Assembly (NCBI GenBank): GCA_029449245.1
Contig: JANATF010000003.1
Coordinates: 248,001 to 312,000, forward strand
Direction: 5' to 3'
DNA length: 64,000 nt
Source of the DNA: Mortierella alpina
Taxonomy: Eukaryota; Mortierellomycota; Mortierellomycetes; Mortierellales; Mortierellaceae
Shown: in pieces, positions 46,031-58,957 of the stretch
How positions within the stretch are numbered: the stretch's first letter is position 1
Layout: the number at the start of each line of letters is the position of its first letter
Translations under genes and position numbers: made by a program
The notes under the pieces: model-generated
Database searches by the model: none
Told to the model about the DNA's origin: nothing
The model's input: only the letters and a program-made list of their open reading frames with translations

Positions 46031-48510
46031 ATGGACAGCGACTCATTCTTGACATCGGAACGGGGATCGGCTCCTTCGACAGCGGCAATGTCGGCGGCAA
46101 TGTCGGCGGCATATACCTCCTCTCCAGCATCAGCAAGGTCTCCGTTGCCTGTCGACAAGGACTTTTTCAGAGACGAGCACAACGGCATGAGAACCCCAAC
46201 AAGATCTGGCTCGCCTTCAAGCTCGTCCTCATACTCCGACGACCTGGATATTTTCCCCAGACCAACGTTCTCGAACCCACCGTCTCCTCCTCGTCCAGGA
46301 CAGCATCGACTCGAGCAGCTCTTTGCGCATATCCCCTTCCCGCCCCCAAGACAACTGGCCTCCACTTTCACCAAGACGGACGACGGCGAGCACTGGCGCC
46401 TGGCGTTCAACGACGAAAACACACAGCACAGGAAAGCCCTTACTTCAATAGCGGGCTCAAGCCGGTGCCTGTGGCCGCCAGACTCGACCTTCTTGACAAT
46501 GACGAGCACATTCAAAGAGCGCGCGTACCAATGCTCGACGACACCGCAGGAAACTCAGCACCACACAAAGGACGCTATCGAGCAAAAAGCATCTTTCTTC
46601 CCGCATTCGTCTTTTACCACGCCATCATCAGGTTCACAAAAGAATCACCCTCGCTCAGATAGTTTCCAGGATACAGAAAAAAGGCCGATGGACTGGCAAC
46701 CCTGCAGGAAGACGCGCCGCGTTATGGACGGGCCTTATTTCAAAGAAAGGAATCGTCGGATGGTCGCAGGTCATGTTCGAAAGCTTATACAGGAAGCCGT
46801 CGAGGACGGCGTCGGGGAACTCGATCTGAGGTAGACTCCTATAGCCCTTTTTTTCTTGCGTGGTTTGCTTTGCTTTACGTTATGGAAAGCAAGTCCACGT
46901 TTGTCAGCATGGTGTGCACTGCTAACCTGCTCTCCTCTCTCCCTCTCTCCCCCCATTTTTTTTGTTGTGTCTGCTGCATAGCTATCTTGAACTGACAAAT
47001 CTGCCCTCCGACATCTGCGATCTCAACTTTGCTATCGTTTACAACGAGCGCGGATCTTTCTCGTTGTCAAAGAACCGATTGAAGCTTTTTTTAAGCTGCA
47101 ACCGTTTCAGCACCATCCCCATGGACGTATTTACCCTCCATAACCTGTCAGTGCTCTCGCTCAGTAAGTGATTTACCGTTCCGTCCGCGTGCTTCCAGCC
47201 TTGTGACCCACTGCTGCTCTTGCTCTTTGCAGCAACATGGCATCTGACAACATTGTATTTTTGGCCGATAATAGGAAACAACAGTATTGAGGCTATCCCT
47301 CCCGAGATAGGATTGTTGCACAACTTGGTAGAGCTCTCGCTGGGTGGCAACCAACTGGTAAGAGAGTTGCAATTGATCCATCTCGGCTAATGTGGTATGC
47401 GAAACCGCCGAGCAAAGTCACCGCTTCTAACGCCCTCACGCATGGCCTTCAATCTCGCTACAGAGAGTACTTCCATCCCAAATCTCGCTCTTGCCCAAGC
47501 TTCAGATCCTCACAGTACATCCAAACCCGTTGTTGGAACCCCCCGAAGAAGCATTGGCGCTCGGCACTGTAGAGCAAGGCAATATACCCGAAGGGCAATA
47601 TGGAGCTCAGCAGGACGCGGGCCCGGCACCTGTAGCTCCAACATCATGGCCGACAACACCCTCACCATCCGGTACTCAGGAGGACATATACATGTTTCCT
47701 TCGAATGATCAAGCTGGGCCGTCCCATGCTGGATCATCCTCAACATCAGCTTTTGACCTTGAACTCGCAGAGGAAGAGTCGTCAGAGATATTTGTGTCTT
47801 CGCAGTCGTCAACGGTAACAACAGGGACGTTGGAGTCGACGAATTCAAGTATTCAAAGCACGGCATCCTCAATGGCTTCAGAGTTGAGCAGGGATTCACC
47901 GCCCCATAAGGTTTTAAAGTCTCGCATCCCGAGTCTTCTGATTCTAGCGGGGAACGCCATGTTGAACCATATGGATGCTCACGGCGTTACAGGTGTCGGC
48001 AAGACTGGAGGGTCGGCAATGGATCGTTCAAGAAAGGACAGCAAGATATCCATGGACGGATATGAGTGCTCCAGGGACGATACCACTTTGCCCAAGTCTC
48101 GACCTTGCAGTGATCGTGGAAAAGGATCATCATTAGCAGATACTTCAGCGAAGCGATCCCTTCAAGCAGCAACAATAACACCGGCAGCAGCAGTAGAAGC
48201 GAGAAATCAGTTTATGTTCGACGAAGCGACGATCAAGTCCTATTTGACACCTTATATGTTCGACATCTACAAGCGAGCCTCGATCAACAACAGATGCCAA
48301 GGATGCCATCAAATGTATTGGAAGCCCTGCAGGACAGTGGTCGTTTGGGAGGATCTTTTAGGACAGACCAAGGTCCCGATGGAATGGAAGGGGTGCGGTA
48401 TTGGAGCCTGCAAAGGTGTCCCGGCATCCGTTTTGTCACCAACATCCTCTCTCGATACTACATCAACAGGGGTACCGGCAGGAGCGACAACCTCACCAGA
48501 TCTGCTCTGA
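46031..48510 (+). CDS. Leucine-rich-repeat protein with C-terminal Cys module (second copy of architecture)
   Basis: Exons 46031-46830, 46982-47163, 47275-47357, 47464-48510 give 703 residues. Residues 1-240 are Ser/Pro-rich and disordered. A charged helix follows (MVAGHVRKLIQEAVEDGVGELDLR), then LRRs with consensus spacing (LELTNLPSDICDL, LFLSCNRFSTIPMDVFTLHNLSVLSL, IEAIPPEIGLLHNLVELSLGGNQL, RVLPSQISLLPKLQILTVHPNPL), much of each repeat set by exon borders. A Ser/Thr linker leads to the C-terminal module: ATIKSYLTPYMFDIYKRAS, C633xxC636 (RCQGCHQMYW), then VPMEWKGCGIGAC. The same order (LKSYL-helix, CxxC, [I/V]P[L/M]E[Y/W]..C) ends the LRR part of the 37.9-kb gene, so both belong to one fungal LRR family. 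No function is assigned. ATG at 46031 is the first in frame. Confidence 0.8.
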
Positions 48511-49116
48511 GTGAGCGTGTTGCGTACTTGGATCTGGAAAACAAAAAAAAAGGGTCCTTCAGGACCTCTCATACCCATTCTAAACATTCATTGTGTATTT
48601 TTGTTTTCTGCATAAAGAACGTTCTCGGGTTGCATCATTTGCACTAGAGTCTTGGAGCACTGTCTTGACCAGTGATGACCATTGTATTGGCAACCCTCTG
48701 AGTGTCCATACATGAAAAAGTTGAGTCGCTTCACACTAAGTATGCACTACTTTGGTTAACGAGGCAAAAACCACGCGACCCGGGTATTCTTTTTTCAATG
48801 ATGATATACCCGAGAGCCATGACCGTGGCTGGACACACATCTCTCCCCACCGCACAGGTATGTTAAGAGTAAAAAGGGGAATGATTGTATTGGCAGCTCT
48901 CAATCATAGAAAGAGATAGTCTATAGCTAAACGGTTTCAGGAAAGGGTGTAGTTCCTTTATGGCGTTATCGGGTGTTTTGGGGGGGAGGGGTATATAAAC
49001 GTCTTTAATTGTCGCTCTCCATCTTTTTTTTTGCAGGAGCATGCTGTTACTGTTACTGTTGCTGTTACTGTTGCTGCTGTTGGTGATTTTTTGTGGTTGT
49101 GCGAAGGAGAGGACTC
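48511..49116. other. Intergenic, convergent 3' regions
   Basis: 606 bp between the LRR gene and the small minus-strand gene. It has A-runs near 48540-48550 and a GTTACT/GTTGCT repeat at 49045-49083. No gene recognised. Confidence 0.5.
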
Positions 49117-49637
49117 TTAGACCCAGACGCGGCTGTCCACATCCGTAAACTTGTCGCCTAGAATTTTCCGAACAAGAAAAAAAACAGAGTACTAAAGGTC
49201 AGCATCAGGAGCATAAGAGCCAAACTATCCAAAATGGATATATTAAAAAAAAAAAAAAAAACGTCGCCTGTACTCTCTCTCTCTCTCTTCATGAGCGCAT
49301 CTTGAGAGATGGAGAGCACTTTTTCTTTTTTGTTTCTTGAGGTCCAACTCTGATGAAACTTTCTTTCTTTCTTTCTTTCTTTCTTGGTCAACTTACCATC
49401 ATAGAATTCACTCACAAAGTCATCGAGTTCAGGGTGGGGTTCACTGATATTGTCTTGGTGAGTGTCTGGTGCTCGAGGCTGTTCCCGTTGCTGTCGTGGG
49501 GATCGCTCGGGTTGGGGAGTCGACTGCGGTGCGGTATGTTGTTGTTCTGAGCCAGAGTTCGGATGACCATTGACAGATGTGCTTGTGGGCGATCCACAAT
49601 TGCTCAGAGACGGTGCAAAGGTTGACGAGTCGGTCAT
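49117..49637 (-). CDS. Small hypothetical protein (93 residues, two exons)
   Basis: Exons 49637-49397 and 49157-49117. A Ser/Pro/Gln-rich N-terminal half (TDSSTFAPSLSN..., QSTPQPERSPRQQ) is followed by an acidic, aromatic end, PELDDFVSEFYDGDKFTDVDSRVWV. Splicing (GATG|GTAAGT ... TCTAG|GCGAC) joins two protein-like halves and gives a clean stop. Reading through the intron instead gives a Phe/Lys-rich tail made of microsatellite sequence. No family is recognised. The C-terminal acidic-aromatic segment looks like a short linear interaction motif. The intron holds a (TTTC)n repeat and a long T-run. Confidence 0.55.
49360..49385. repeat. (TTTC)n microsatellite
   Basis: About six units of TTTC within the intron of the small minus-strand gene, next to its donor site. 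Confidence 0.95.
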
Positions 49638-51653
49638 TGTGCTGTGCTGTGCTGTGCTGTTTGAGGACTACTTTTTTTCTCTTTACGTTCAAGGGAGAAT
49701 AGTAGCGCTGGGTTGTTGATAAAGGGAAAAATAGTTGAAGGCAAGGTTCTTGGGTAGCTGGCAATCAAGGGCAGAGGAGTGATGTAGAACAAAGAACGTT
49801 CCTGAGAACAATTGAACAGTGCTTGTTTGATATGTATCTGAAAAATGTAAAGAAAAAAAATAATCCGATAATGCGCGGCTTCGATGAGGGTGGGCAGGTG
49901 TACTACACGAACAATCCTGTTCAGAGCTGTCGATATGCAAAGGCTGGTAGACAGTAGAGAGGTTGCAAGATTGGAGGAAGAGAGATGGGCTTCAGCTGTA
50001 TCAGTAGGGATCCTTGGTTGCTTTTTTTGAACTTGTGTGGAGAAAAAGAGAGTCGAATGAGGAAAGATGAAATGCATGGTTCAAGATTGTGCCTTTTATA
50101 CTCAAATTGGCACGCGCGAATTAAAGGAGAGGCGACTGTCAATGTCTTAGCGCCTATGGGCGAGGGATCCAGAACGACGAAGGGCCCTTGGGTTCATTTT
50201 TGCGCAGGGTTGGAAATAGAACGCCCAACTGTCAATGAAATCGAGCCGTCGGAACGATTTCTTGATTTCTTTTGTTGCAGGGCCACAGTTGGCCATGGGC
50301 CAGCTGACCAAGCCCAAGTATTTGGGTCGTGGGCGATAGTGCTATCGTGCTGCAGCTCTGTGCGCAATGAACTTTAGCATCATCGATGCACTCATTCGTG
50401 TCACTGTTGTATACCCTGTTGCCCCCTCATTCGCCTTGATTGATGCATATCCCCTCGTCCTTGCCCCCCCTTCATTCACTTGTGCTCTGTGAACGAGCTC
50501 CAGGTGCAGTTCAGTTATGCGCAATCATGTCTGTGCTTGCCGTCAGACGGCCTTTGCTCGCATCGTGGATTGTTTTTTTTTGTGCTTCTGTCTTTTTTTT
50601 GCGCAGAGTTCGATCGCTGGTCATCTTGCTTGCGGTCGCACTATTGTTGTTGCCGCTGCTAGCGGGTGTACTGACCTTGCTTGTCCGTGGGGTCGCACAA
50701 CAAAGATTGGCGTTGTTGTTACCACGGGGTCGTCCAACTAGCCACTTCTGAAGCCCAAAGCGAGCAATCTGTCAAGAACAGAAATCTTTCCATGTGTCTC
50801 GTTGCTCATAATCCTCGTTTTGCCACTGCACTTATTACCCCCCCTCCTCCCTTTCCAGCCGTTCCTCCCCCCTGCATCGGCACTACTGCAGCATCAGCCT
50901 CGTTCCTATCCTTCGCTTTTTTGTTTTCGGTGGTGATGTGGTTTATTAATAATTCAGCTGCGTCTTGTACTACAGAACCCCCCTCCCCCTACTACGAGGT
51001 ACTGGGCCACGTTGTCGCTGACCCTCCAATGCTGCCTATACCACTATGCCACAGAGTACAGAGTTAGGACTGGAATGTCGAACACTCGAGGCCTGCGCCG
51101 CATTTTTTTTGTGCCTTCAAAGGTGACACCGTCTACTTTCACTACACTTTTTCATGATCATTGCTCTTACATCTGATGGGCAAGGTATAATATATTCTCC
51201 CGGGCCATTGCTCAAGGTCTCTCGCAGTTTGAGAATTGGCCCATACTGGACTAAAATATGATCAGGTTCTGCCTTGCAGCAGATCATTGAAGGGCCGAGA
51301 CCGTAAGAGGGGAGGAGAGAGCGAGCAAGCGAGCGAGAGCTCCACCTAGGACAGGCTAGCACGAAGGATTGGTGCTCCCTGATGAAGCTCGAGCGAGAAC
51401 TGCGGACGATGTTATCGCTCGATTAGCGGTTACTGCAGCCTGTATCTCCGATGCACCAATGGACCAAAGTCTGCCGTGAGCTGAAGGAATTCTGGACCCT
51501 AGTAGTGTTAGATGAACGACTGTCTGTGGTTGAGGATGCAGGCTAGGGCGAGGTATTGTTATTATTGTTAGAATCTGACGCAGCAATTGATCGAAATAGA
51601 GTTAATGGGTCCATGGGTCGAGACTGCTGCAAAAGGTTGGCGAGGAAGGCGAA

Positions 51654-51684
<31 letters not shown>
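51654..51684. repeat. Homopolymer run of 31 G
   Basis: Uninterrupted G tract inside the gene-poor region. Its length may be an assembly or sequencing estimate. Confidence 0.97.
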
Positions 51685-51685
<1 letters not shown>

Positions 51686-53341
51686 CATGACAAGTTCCGA
51701 TTGCGGGGGACGATCAGGGCTCGCGTCAAACACTGAGCCGAATCTTCTTTGCCTTGTTCCTGGTAAAAAACCGCTGCAGCTATCGATGAGTGCTCTACGA
51801 CGGCTAGCTTGAGTGTGTGGTCAATCTATTCTGCTGTCGTGTACCCCCCTCCCACATGGACAGCGAAGGCGTTTGTTTGCAGAGGAGACAGGGGTGAAAA
51901 AGAGGCTGAGGAAGTAGATAATGAAGCTAGCTGCGGAGATGATGCTGATGAGGAAGGCGAAATAAAAAAAAACAAGGGTGATGATAATGACGAAGGTGGC
52001 AAGACTCGCCCGTGGTCAGTTCTCCAATGGGTCGAAACGACGCTGTCGAAAAAAATTGTGTGCTTGATCTTGAGCCCGCCCCTGAACTTTCGCTAGTCGC
52101 CCAAAATCTGTTAAAGGACTGGGCTGTAGAGAGTGGCCGAAAAAGGGTTACAAGTCGCTTTGTAAGGTCAAAGCCGACTGAGTATTAATAAGACTTGAAT
52201 TCAGTGGGGGAGTTCTTAGGCGCGTTGCACAAAAGTGAACACGATCGTCCAAGGGTCATGGTTCACAGAGGCGGATGAGAGGCACAGCGGAGACATATCC
52301 GTGAGAGGTGAGTGAGTGATCGATAAAAGTGGAGATTCTGGGCGCGAGGGCGGAGAACAGTGCGTCTGTTGTATTACTCATGGGTTTCACTAGTGGCCAC
52401 GCAGCCGCTGCCGCCGCCCCCCTGCTGATGGCCTTGCTGCTACTTATTCCCGCGGAGGCTGTACCTGTTCTTCCTGCCACTCGTTCTCCTGTGCTGCCCT
52501 GTCAATTATACATTCATTGACCATGCAATTGCTCTCATGGCCTTGCCGCTGCACCCGTGATCCTTGAGCCACTTCAGCTGATGGTGATTCAGAGAGCACT
52601 GCATCGCCTCTGCGGGATACTATGTGCGCTGTTGTTGGTCCTGCTGTTGCGCACTCCATTTTCCTTGCTGTCTGCGCACTTGTCCTTCTAAGCTCTGTCG
52701 CCGGAATGAGCTCTGGAAAGGAATCGAAACTGATAGTGACGTGGTTGTCTCGCCATGATGCGCCTTCCTAGGTGACATCTGGTTTCTGCTTTGTCGATTC
52801 TCTGCTTTCCTCGCTACTATTTTTGTTCCAGGCACATATGCAACAAGAAGGTCACCGTGCCCCTCTCCAACGTTGAAGCACCACCGGAATTTGGGCTAGC
52901 CTCCACCATCTGGACGGACCCTCGACAAGGCAGCACACACCGCTTGTGATTGGCACCAAGCTTCAAATTTCCACGATGGGGGGTATCGCCAGCGACTGAA
53001 CTGCCTCTCGAAAGACTTTATGGTTATGTAGTGCGCCTGCAGAGTCGCCATTTGATTCAACAAAATGAATGATGGCAGCAGGTAGCAGAGCGCTGAGATT
53101 CATGGAGGATTGTTTGCAGGGGCGACCCTTCACAGTTGCATTCGCTTCTCTGAATTCTGTCGTCTGTGGGCTGCGTTGGCTGTTCTTGACTCCTCAATGG
53201 GGGTGGAGGCGATGTATCAGAGAGGCCGCGCAGAAAGGATCAATCCTGTAGGTTAGCGTGACGCTGCGATTGATGTGCACGGTCAAGAAATGTGTCGTTG
53301 GCTGTGGATCTAGGATCCTGGTCAGACTGTGGGCTCCTTAC

Positions 53342-53897
53342 AGAAGCTCGTGGCAGCCGTTGTCGCTCTTGATCCGCAGTTTCCTGCCGCGTACGCTCCT
53401 GACGCCTTCGATCCTCACCGTGATCCAGCGCCAGAGGCCGTCGTGGTCCCGCTCTACTGGGAATGTTACGATGATTAGATGCAGGGCTCCTGTTGCCCAT
53501 AATCAATGCTGACGCTTGGCCTGTCGCCAAGAGAAGGCTATGGCTCCTCCTCACTGCAATTGAGCTGGCACTGCAACGATGTCACTCTTCTTTTAGTTGG
53601 TGACGTGGGTCGTATTGCTGCTTGGTCTTCGCGGTCGAAGGACGATAGTAGTGCAGAACGCTGGTTTTAGCGGCGGTGGATGAGCGGTGGTCCATCATAG
53701 TGCTGACTCTGGTGTAGTTGATGTCATGATGTTCTGCGGTGAAAGGCGAGTGGTAAAGCAAGAGGTGCTGCTGTGGAACGCATCGATGGCGCTGCAGCTG
53801 CAGCTGCAGCCACAGCCAACGTCGGCCACTCTTCCTGGCTGAAGGATCGTGCAGTGCTCTCGTCATCAACAGGATCCAGGATGATGGGCATCCCCAT
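53342..53897 (-). pseudogene. Weak candidate for an unrecognised or decaying spliced gene
   Basis: The minus strand has protein-like pieces joined by consensus splice signals. A start at 53897 opens MGMPIILDPVDDESTARS and runs into EEWPTL and an Ala tract. A second piece ends QCQLNC at a GTGAGG donor (53554). A 65-nt gap ends in CAACAG, and 53489-53342 reads LHLIIVTFPVERDHDGLWRW and onward to CHELL at a GTAAGG donor (53341). Further downstream (about 52450-53300) there are more coding-like fragments broken by stops. I could not join all pieces into one gene, so it may be a real gene with missed exons, a pseudogene or chance. Confidence 0.22.
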
Positions 53898-56513
53898 GTT
53901 GTCGGTTTGCTGACTCTAGCGATGCTTCTATCCTGGGCGGTTGTGCGTTAGGTGGCCAAGGGCTACCAGAGCAAATGCAGGATGAAAAAAAGCAATGGTG
54001 TAAAATTTGTCGCCCAGCCCCGTTTTTGCGGCGCTTTGTTTGAAAGACGTTCAACACGACAGGAAGTGTACGCTACGGTGCTAGGATGGCTAGTGTGGAG
54101 GTGCAAGGGGTGCAGACAGTGCAGTGTGCACTGCCGCAAGGAGCTGGTAAAAGAGGCAGGCGACCGCCGCCTGGCACATCGTCATGAACTTCCGTCGAAA
54201 AAACACAAGCAGCATGCATATCAGCCCCTATTAATGTGATATCCCCTCGCACGAGTCCACATTATCGCGTCCTGCATCCTGTATCCATCCGCCACTGTTG
54301 CCCAGGGCGAGTGTGGTCATGTCCGATGCTTCCTATGTTGCACGACAGGCACATTCCAGGTACAGAACCTTGTTCTTACTCCAGACTCCGCAACGTCTTT
54401 TCGTAGGATCCATCCGTGCACTGTAATTTCAGGGAGGCGGCGGCGTTCTTGGGTCACGCTACCATCGGACGCGTAAGCTATCTCTCTATCTCTATCTCTA
54501 GGACACCCGGTATGACTTTGCACAAGTTGCTGTCTAGAGCTCTTGGCGGTCTAGAAGAGAACAGTGCGATGTGTGGGGCAACCTGTCTCTCAGAATGGGG
54601 GTTAGGTCGTAGAGCGGATCATGTCTTGCCATACGCCATCTTAGCAATCGTCCAAAGTAAGCAGGCTAGGGGTCCCCCTCTCGTGTAGCTTTGTTCAAGT
54701 ATGTATTACTCATTAATCGACAGGCAGAGTCGAGGGTGAGTTCTTTATTCAGCTGTTTTCACAACGAAACCATGGCATGTCGGAAATTGAGCACGTCAGT
54801 AGCCAGTCAAGCCTACTCTCCTCTCGCTAGCATGGTCGGCCCTATCAACCTCGTGATTGCTCGCCATCGTGCATCGGAGACAACCCATGCACCCATGGTT
54901 AGGTGAATGCAATGAACACATCGGCCTCGACGGCAAGAGCGATCGCAACCCTTTTAGGACAAGATCGAGCACCATTTCATTGGTCTTGGTGTACTCCCCT
55001 CGACTCGAAACATGGATAGACAGAGGCAGGGAGGAAACGGGGAGGTAGGTAGCGCCCAGGACGATAAAAAAAAGAAAACCAAAAAAAAAAGAGGGGGCGG
55101 GGGTTGGACAAATGGATCGAGTGACCCTAACAGACGAAAACGAACATACCCAAGCTTTTCTTATATCTCATAGATCTTGATACATGTGCATGTGAATGAC
55201 ACTCATTGCGCGCAGACAGCGCAATTTGCCCCCGCGATTGGCATTGCCTTCAAGGCGACAGCGAGCCACCTTGAAATAGAGGGGTGCGCAATTTAATCTT
55301 TGTGGAAAATACGGAGGACGAATATACGATGAGTAAGCTTGGCACGGATTCCGACCAGCTATTGAACGACAGTATGGTGCTGGTACCTAGGATCCGACTC
55401 TAGTACGGCACAATTGCACTTTTGGATGAAAGGGAACGATGACAACAAAGAACAGACACTCCTGTTCGTTTGGACCAGCGTCATTGCTGTCTGTATCCAA
55501 ACCTCTTCATGACCAATAGCCAAGGACCAAGGCGCAATGGTCCGAGAGGAAGAGAACGTAAAAAAAAAGATAGGAGACGCGGAAGGGACCTTGCGATGAG
55601 CAAAAGACGGGAGGCGGATAGGATGGAAAGGAAGGCGATGAAGACTGGATGGGGACAGAGTGAGAATCTGCACGTCTGGATTCAAACAGCCCTTTCGGAC
55701 AGGCACCAGTGCGAGCGAGCGAGCGACAGGGATGACTGATGAGGATGATGGGGTAGAGTGGCCTCAGGGATGCATGGGCTCGATATCCAGTTTGTTGGGC
55801 CGTTCGCTCCCTGTCACTGTCCTCTGTGCGTCCGAAGCCCTCCTCCCTGTCTCTATTCACTCCCTGCCTCCCTTAGCCCACTCCCTCTTGCTCGCACTGT
55901 CGCTCCTGGCGTCGTTGTCTGCGAGGCCTTTGCCTTGCTCCGCGCCTCGTCATTTGCGCGGGCGAGCCAGGGATCGCGGTTGGTCACAAGGGCAAGAGCA
56001 GCAGCGAGGCACGCCAATGGCCCAGCAGTAGACAGGAGGCACTCCACGGCGGCACTGTGCGACGATGCAGTGTGTGTAATGAATGTAATGAGTGCGATGA
56101 CAGTAATGTAAAAAGCGGCCCGATGAGTGGAATTATGGTTTGTACCACTTGACCCGCAGGCCTGCATCTGCCAGCCAGTCGTGTGGATTCGCGCAGGCCC
56201 AGCTGCAAAGCTATAAAGTGCAGGCGCATCTCGCCTCTTGTCTTTCTTGTTCTCATTCCTCTGTCCATTGCCACACCTCCACCCTCACCACAACAAACAG
56301 ACACCCACGCTCCCTTGTCCTTGCTGGAGCCCTCTCTCTCCCTCGTTTATCTCCTTTTTTTTTTTTTTTTTTCTGTTCTTGTTGACCCCTCGAGCATTTT
56401 TGCCTAGTTGCTGCAGGTGTCATTTCTAATTTAAACCCTACTCCCTGGCCCCTCTGCGCCCCGTCTCGCAAGTCAAGCTTCAAGCAGACCAGAAAAGAAA
56501 AAAAAGTCCAGAC

Positions 56514-58957
56514 ATGAAGTTCTCAAAGTCCCAGTCCTACTCGCTCCTCGCAGCCATGGTTGCTGTTGCGGGCACAGCCTCTGCGCACCGCTCTCATATC
56601 CAGCCCTTCGGACCTGAGCTTGCGCACAAGGAGTACCATGCGCCATCTGCCATGGCGTCGTCCAGCCGCTTCTTTGGCCTCTCCCGCGCGAGCGAGGTTC
56701 TCTTCTCTGGCTCGGCCTCGGACCCCAAGCAAGTGGCTCTGGACTTTGTGGAGCAGGAGCACCAGCTCACGGGTGCAGACTACATTGTCAAGAATGCATA
56801 CACATCCAAGCACAATGGCGTGACCCACGTGTACCTGCGCCAGCGAATCGGCGATCGTGAAGTCGTCAACGGTGACATGAACATCAACGTTGACAAGGAT
56901 GGCAATGTCATCTCGTTCGGCAACTCGTTCTACAAGGGCAACCGCCGCCAGAAGCAGTCGTTGACAGCCAAGCAGTGGTTCAAGCAAGAGGCCGAGTTTA
57001 TCCAGGAACAAGGCCGCCAGCTCGGCTTTGGCGAGTGGAGACACCGCTCTCAGGTATGTGGGTATATGCTTGTCCCTTTGTCACTTCCTGCCGATCACGC
57101 ATACTTCCCGTTGGACCCCCCACCCCCACCCCTCCCTCTCCCCCTATTAAATTTTGTTCGTTTGTTCCTGGGTGCAGCACGCATTTGCATGAATGTATGC
57201 TTGTTGAACGTACTGCTTGCCTGCCCTTTGAGTCCACCCCTGTTTTGCCTTTGGATGCTGTGGTGGTTTGAGGCATCGCACATCACACTCGCATGAGTCG
57301 ACGCTGCCCGACCTGAGTCAGACGAGCGAATCACACGTGCGACGTTATTTAGCATTAAATAGCTTATTAACCAGCTCCTCGCGCCATTCTATAGCGCCAT
57401 GGCGTGCAGACCGAGTTTGACGCCCCCAGCAAGAACGAGATCTCGCCTCAGGACGCCCTCCTCTCCTTTGCGCGCTTCCTCAACATCGAGATCCCCCGCC
57501 CCGAGGCCATGGATATTGTCGTCACCTCCTCGCTGCACTCTGGCACGGTCGAAGCCGTCATGACCAACTGCCCCCTTACTGCCGACGGTAACGTCCCCGT
57601 GACTCAAGCCTACATCCAGACGGACGATGGCGAGCTTGAGCTCGTCTACGACTTCAAGGTTGAGATGAAGGATACAGACAATTGGTTCCATGTCCAGGTC
57701 CATGCCGAGTCCGGCAAGGTCATGCAGGTCATTGACTGGGTGGCCGATGCCACCTACAACGTCTTCCCCATGGGCACCAATGACCCAGAGGATGGCAAGC
57801 GTCGTCTTGTAACCAACCCTGAGCGCCACGCTGCCTCCCCCATCGGATGGCACCGCCACGGCCAGAACAAGAACTTTACCACCACCATCGGCAACAATGT
57901 GAATGCTGGCGAGAACCGCAGGAATGGTAACGACTGGCAGAACAACCCCAGGCCCGAGGGCAAGGTTGGCAAGGATGGCGAGCTCACTTTTGACTTTGAC
58001 CTTGACCTGAGCAAGGATCCAGTCTCATACGTCGATGCTGCCGTGACCAATCTGTTCTACTGGAACAACCAGGTCCACGATGTCTTCCATCACTACGGCT
58101 TTGATGAACAGTCTGGCAACTTCCAGGAGAACAATTTTGACCGTGGCGGACTTGGTAATGATGCTGTGATCGCCAACGCTCAGGATGGATCCGGCTACAA
58201 CAATGCCAACTTTGCCACTCCACCTGATGGTCAGCACGGCAAGATGCGTATGTACGTCTGGGACGTGACTGAGGTTGCGCGCGACGGAGACCTTGAGAGC
58301 GGCATCATCATCCACGAGTATGCTCACGGAATCTCGACGCGCTTGACTGGTGGTCCTGCTAACTCGGGCTGTCTCGGTTGGGGCGAAGCTGGCGGTATGG
58401 GCGAGGGATGGGGTGATTTCTTTGCAACCATGTTCCGTCAGAAGAAGCACCACGATTACGAATCTGAGTTCGACATGGGCGGTTATTCCAATGGTGGACA
58501 GGGTATCCGTCGCTTCCCTTACTCGACCTCGCTCAAGACCAACCCTGAGACGTTCAAGGTCATGGACGGCCCAGCCTACTGGGGAGTCCATGCCAAGGGC
58601 GAGGTGTGGGCTGAGATGCTGTTTGAGGTCTACCAGAACTTGCATTTGCGCCTTCCTTTTACCGAGGACTGGTACACCGAGGATACCACCAAGTTTGCCA
58701 ACACGCTTGTCATCCAATTGGTCGTGGATGGTCTCAAGCTCCAACCTTGCTCGCCTTCGTTCATTCAGGCCCGTGATGCTATCATTCAAGCCGAGAAGGT
58801 CTTGACCAAGGGCAAATACCACTGCGATATCTGGAGGGCTTTCTCGAAGCGCGGCCTGGGTCCCAAGGCCAAGGTCGTTGGTGCCAACTCGCCTTTCGGC
58901 TCTGTCCGCACCGAGAGCTTTGACGTGCCCAAGGCCTGCGCCGACGAGGACTATTGA
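56514..58957 (+). CDS. Fungalysin-type secreted metallopeptidase (M36)
   Basis: Exons 56514-57053 and 57395-58957 give 700 residues. It is an extracellular zinc endopeptidase for protein breakdown. A signal peptide (about 1-24, MVAVAGTASA) precedes an FTP-type propeptide (LDFVEQEHQLTGADYIVKNAYTSKHNGVTHVYLRQ; DMNINVDKDGNVISFG). The mature domain holds WHRHGQN, NLFYWNNQVHDVFHHYGFDEQSGNFQ, the zinc motif HEYAH (H487, E488, H491) and the third ligand region GGMGEGWGDF (Glu near 517), with GISTRLTGGP between. Length and order match fungalysins. The single intron (341 nt) is longer than most here and lies in the propeptide. T-runs and TATATATTTATT follow the stop. Confidence 0.97.

Larger units (their letters stand above)
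49638..56513. other. Gene-poor 6.9-kb region
   Basis: No confident gene. The first part should be the promoter of the small protein. Contents: CT- and T-runs (50570-50600), a 31-G run (51654-51684), a minus-strand spliced ORF candidate (about 53.3-53.9 kb), an A-rich stretch (55060-55092), and the pyrimidine-rich promoter/leader of the fungalysin gene from about 56190. The ORFs present are short, overlap on both strands and are rich in Arg/Ser/Leu, as expected by chance at this base composition. I see no recognisable transposase, reverse transcriptase, LTR or terminal inverted repeat. Confidence 0.5.

Noticed and set aside
50440-50751. Leu/Val-rich membrane-like ORF (103 codons)
   Set aside because: Hydrophobicity comes from T/G-rich sequence; no start context, splice support or family resemblance.
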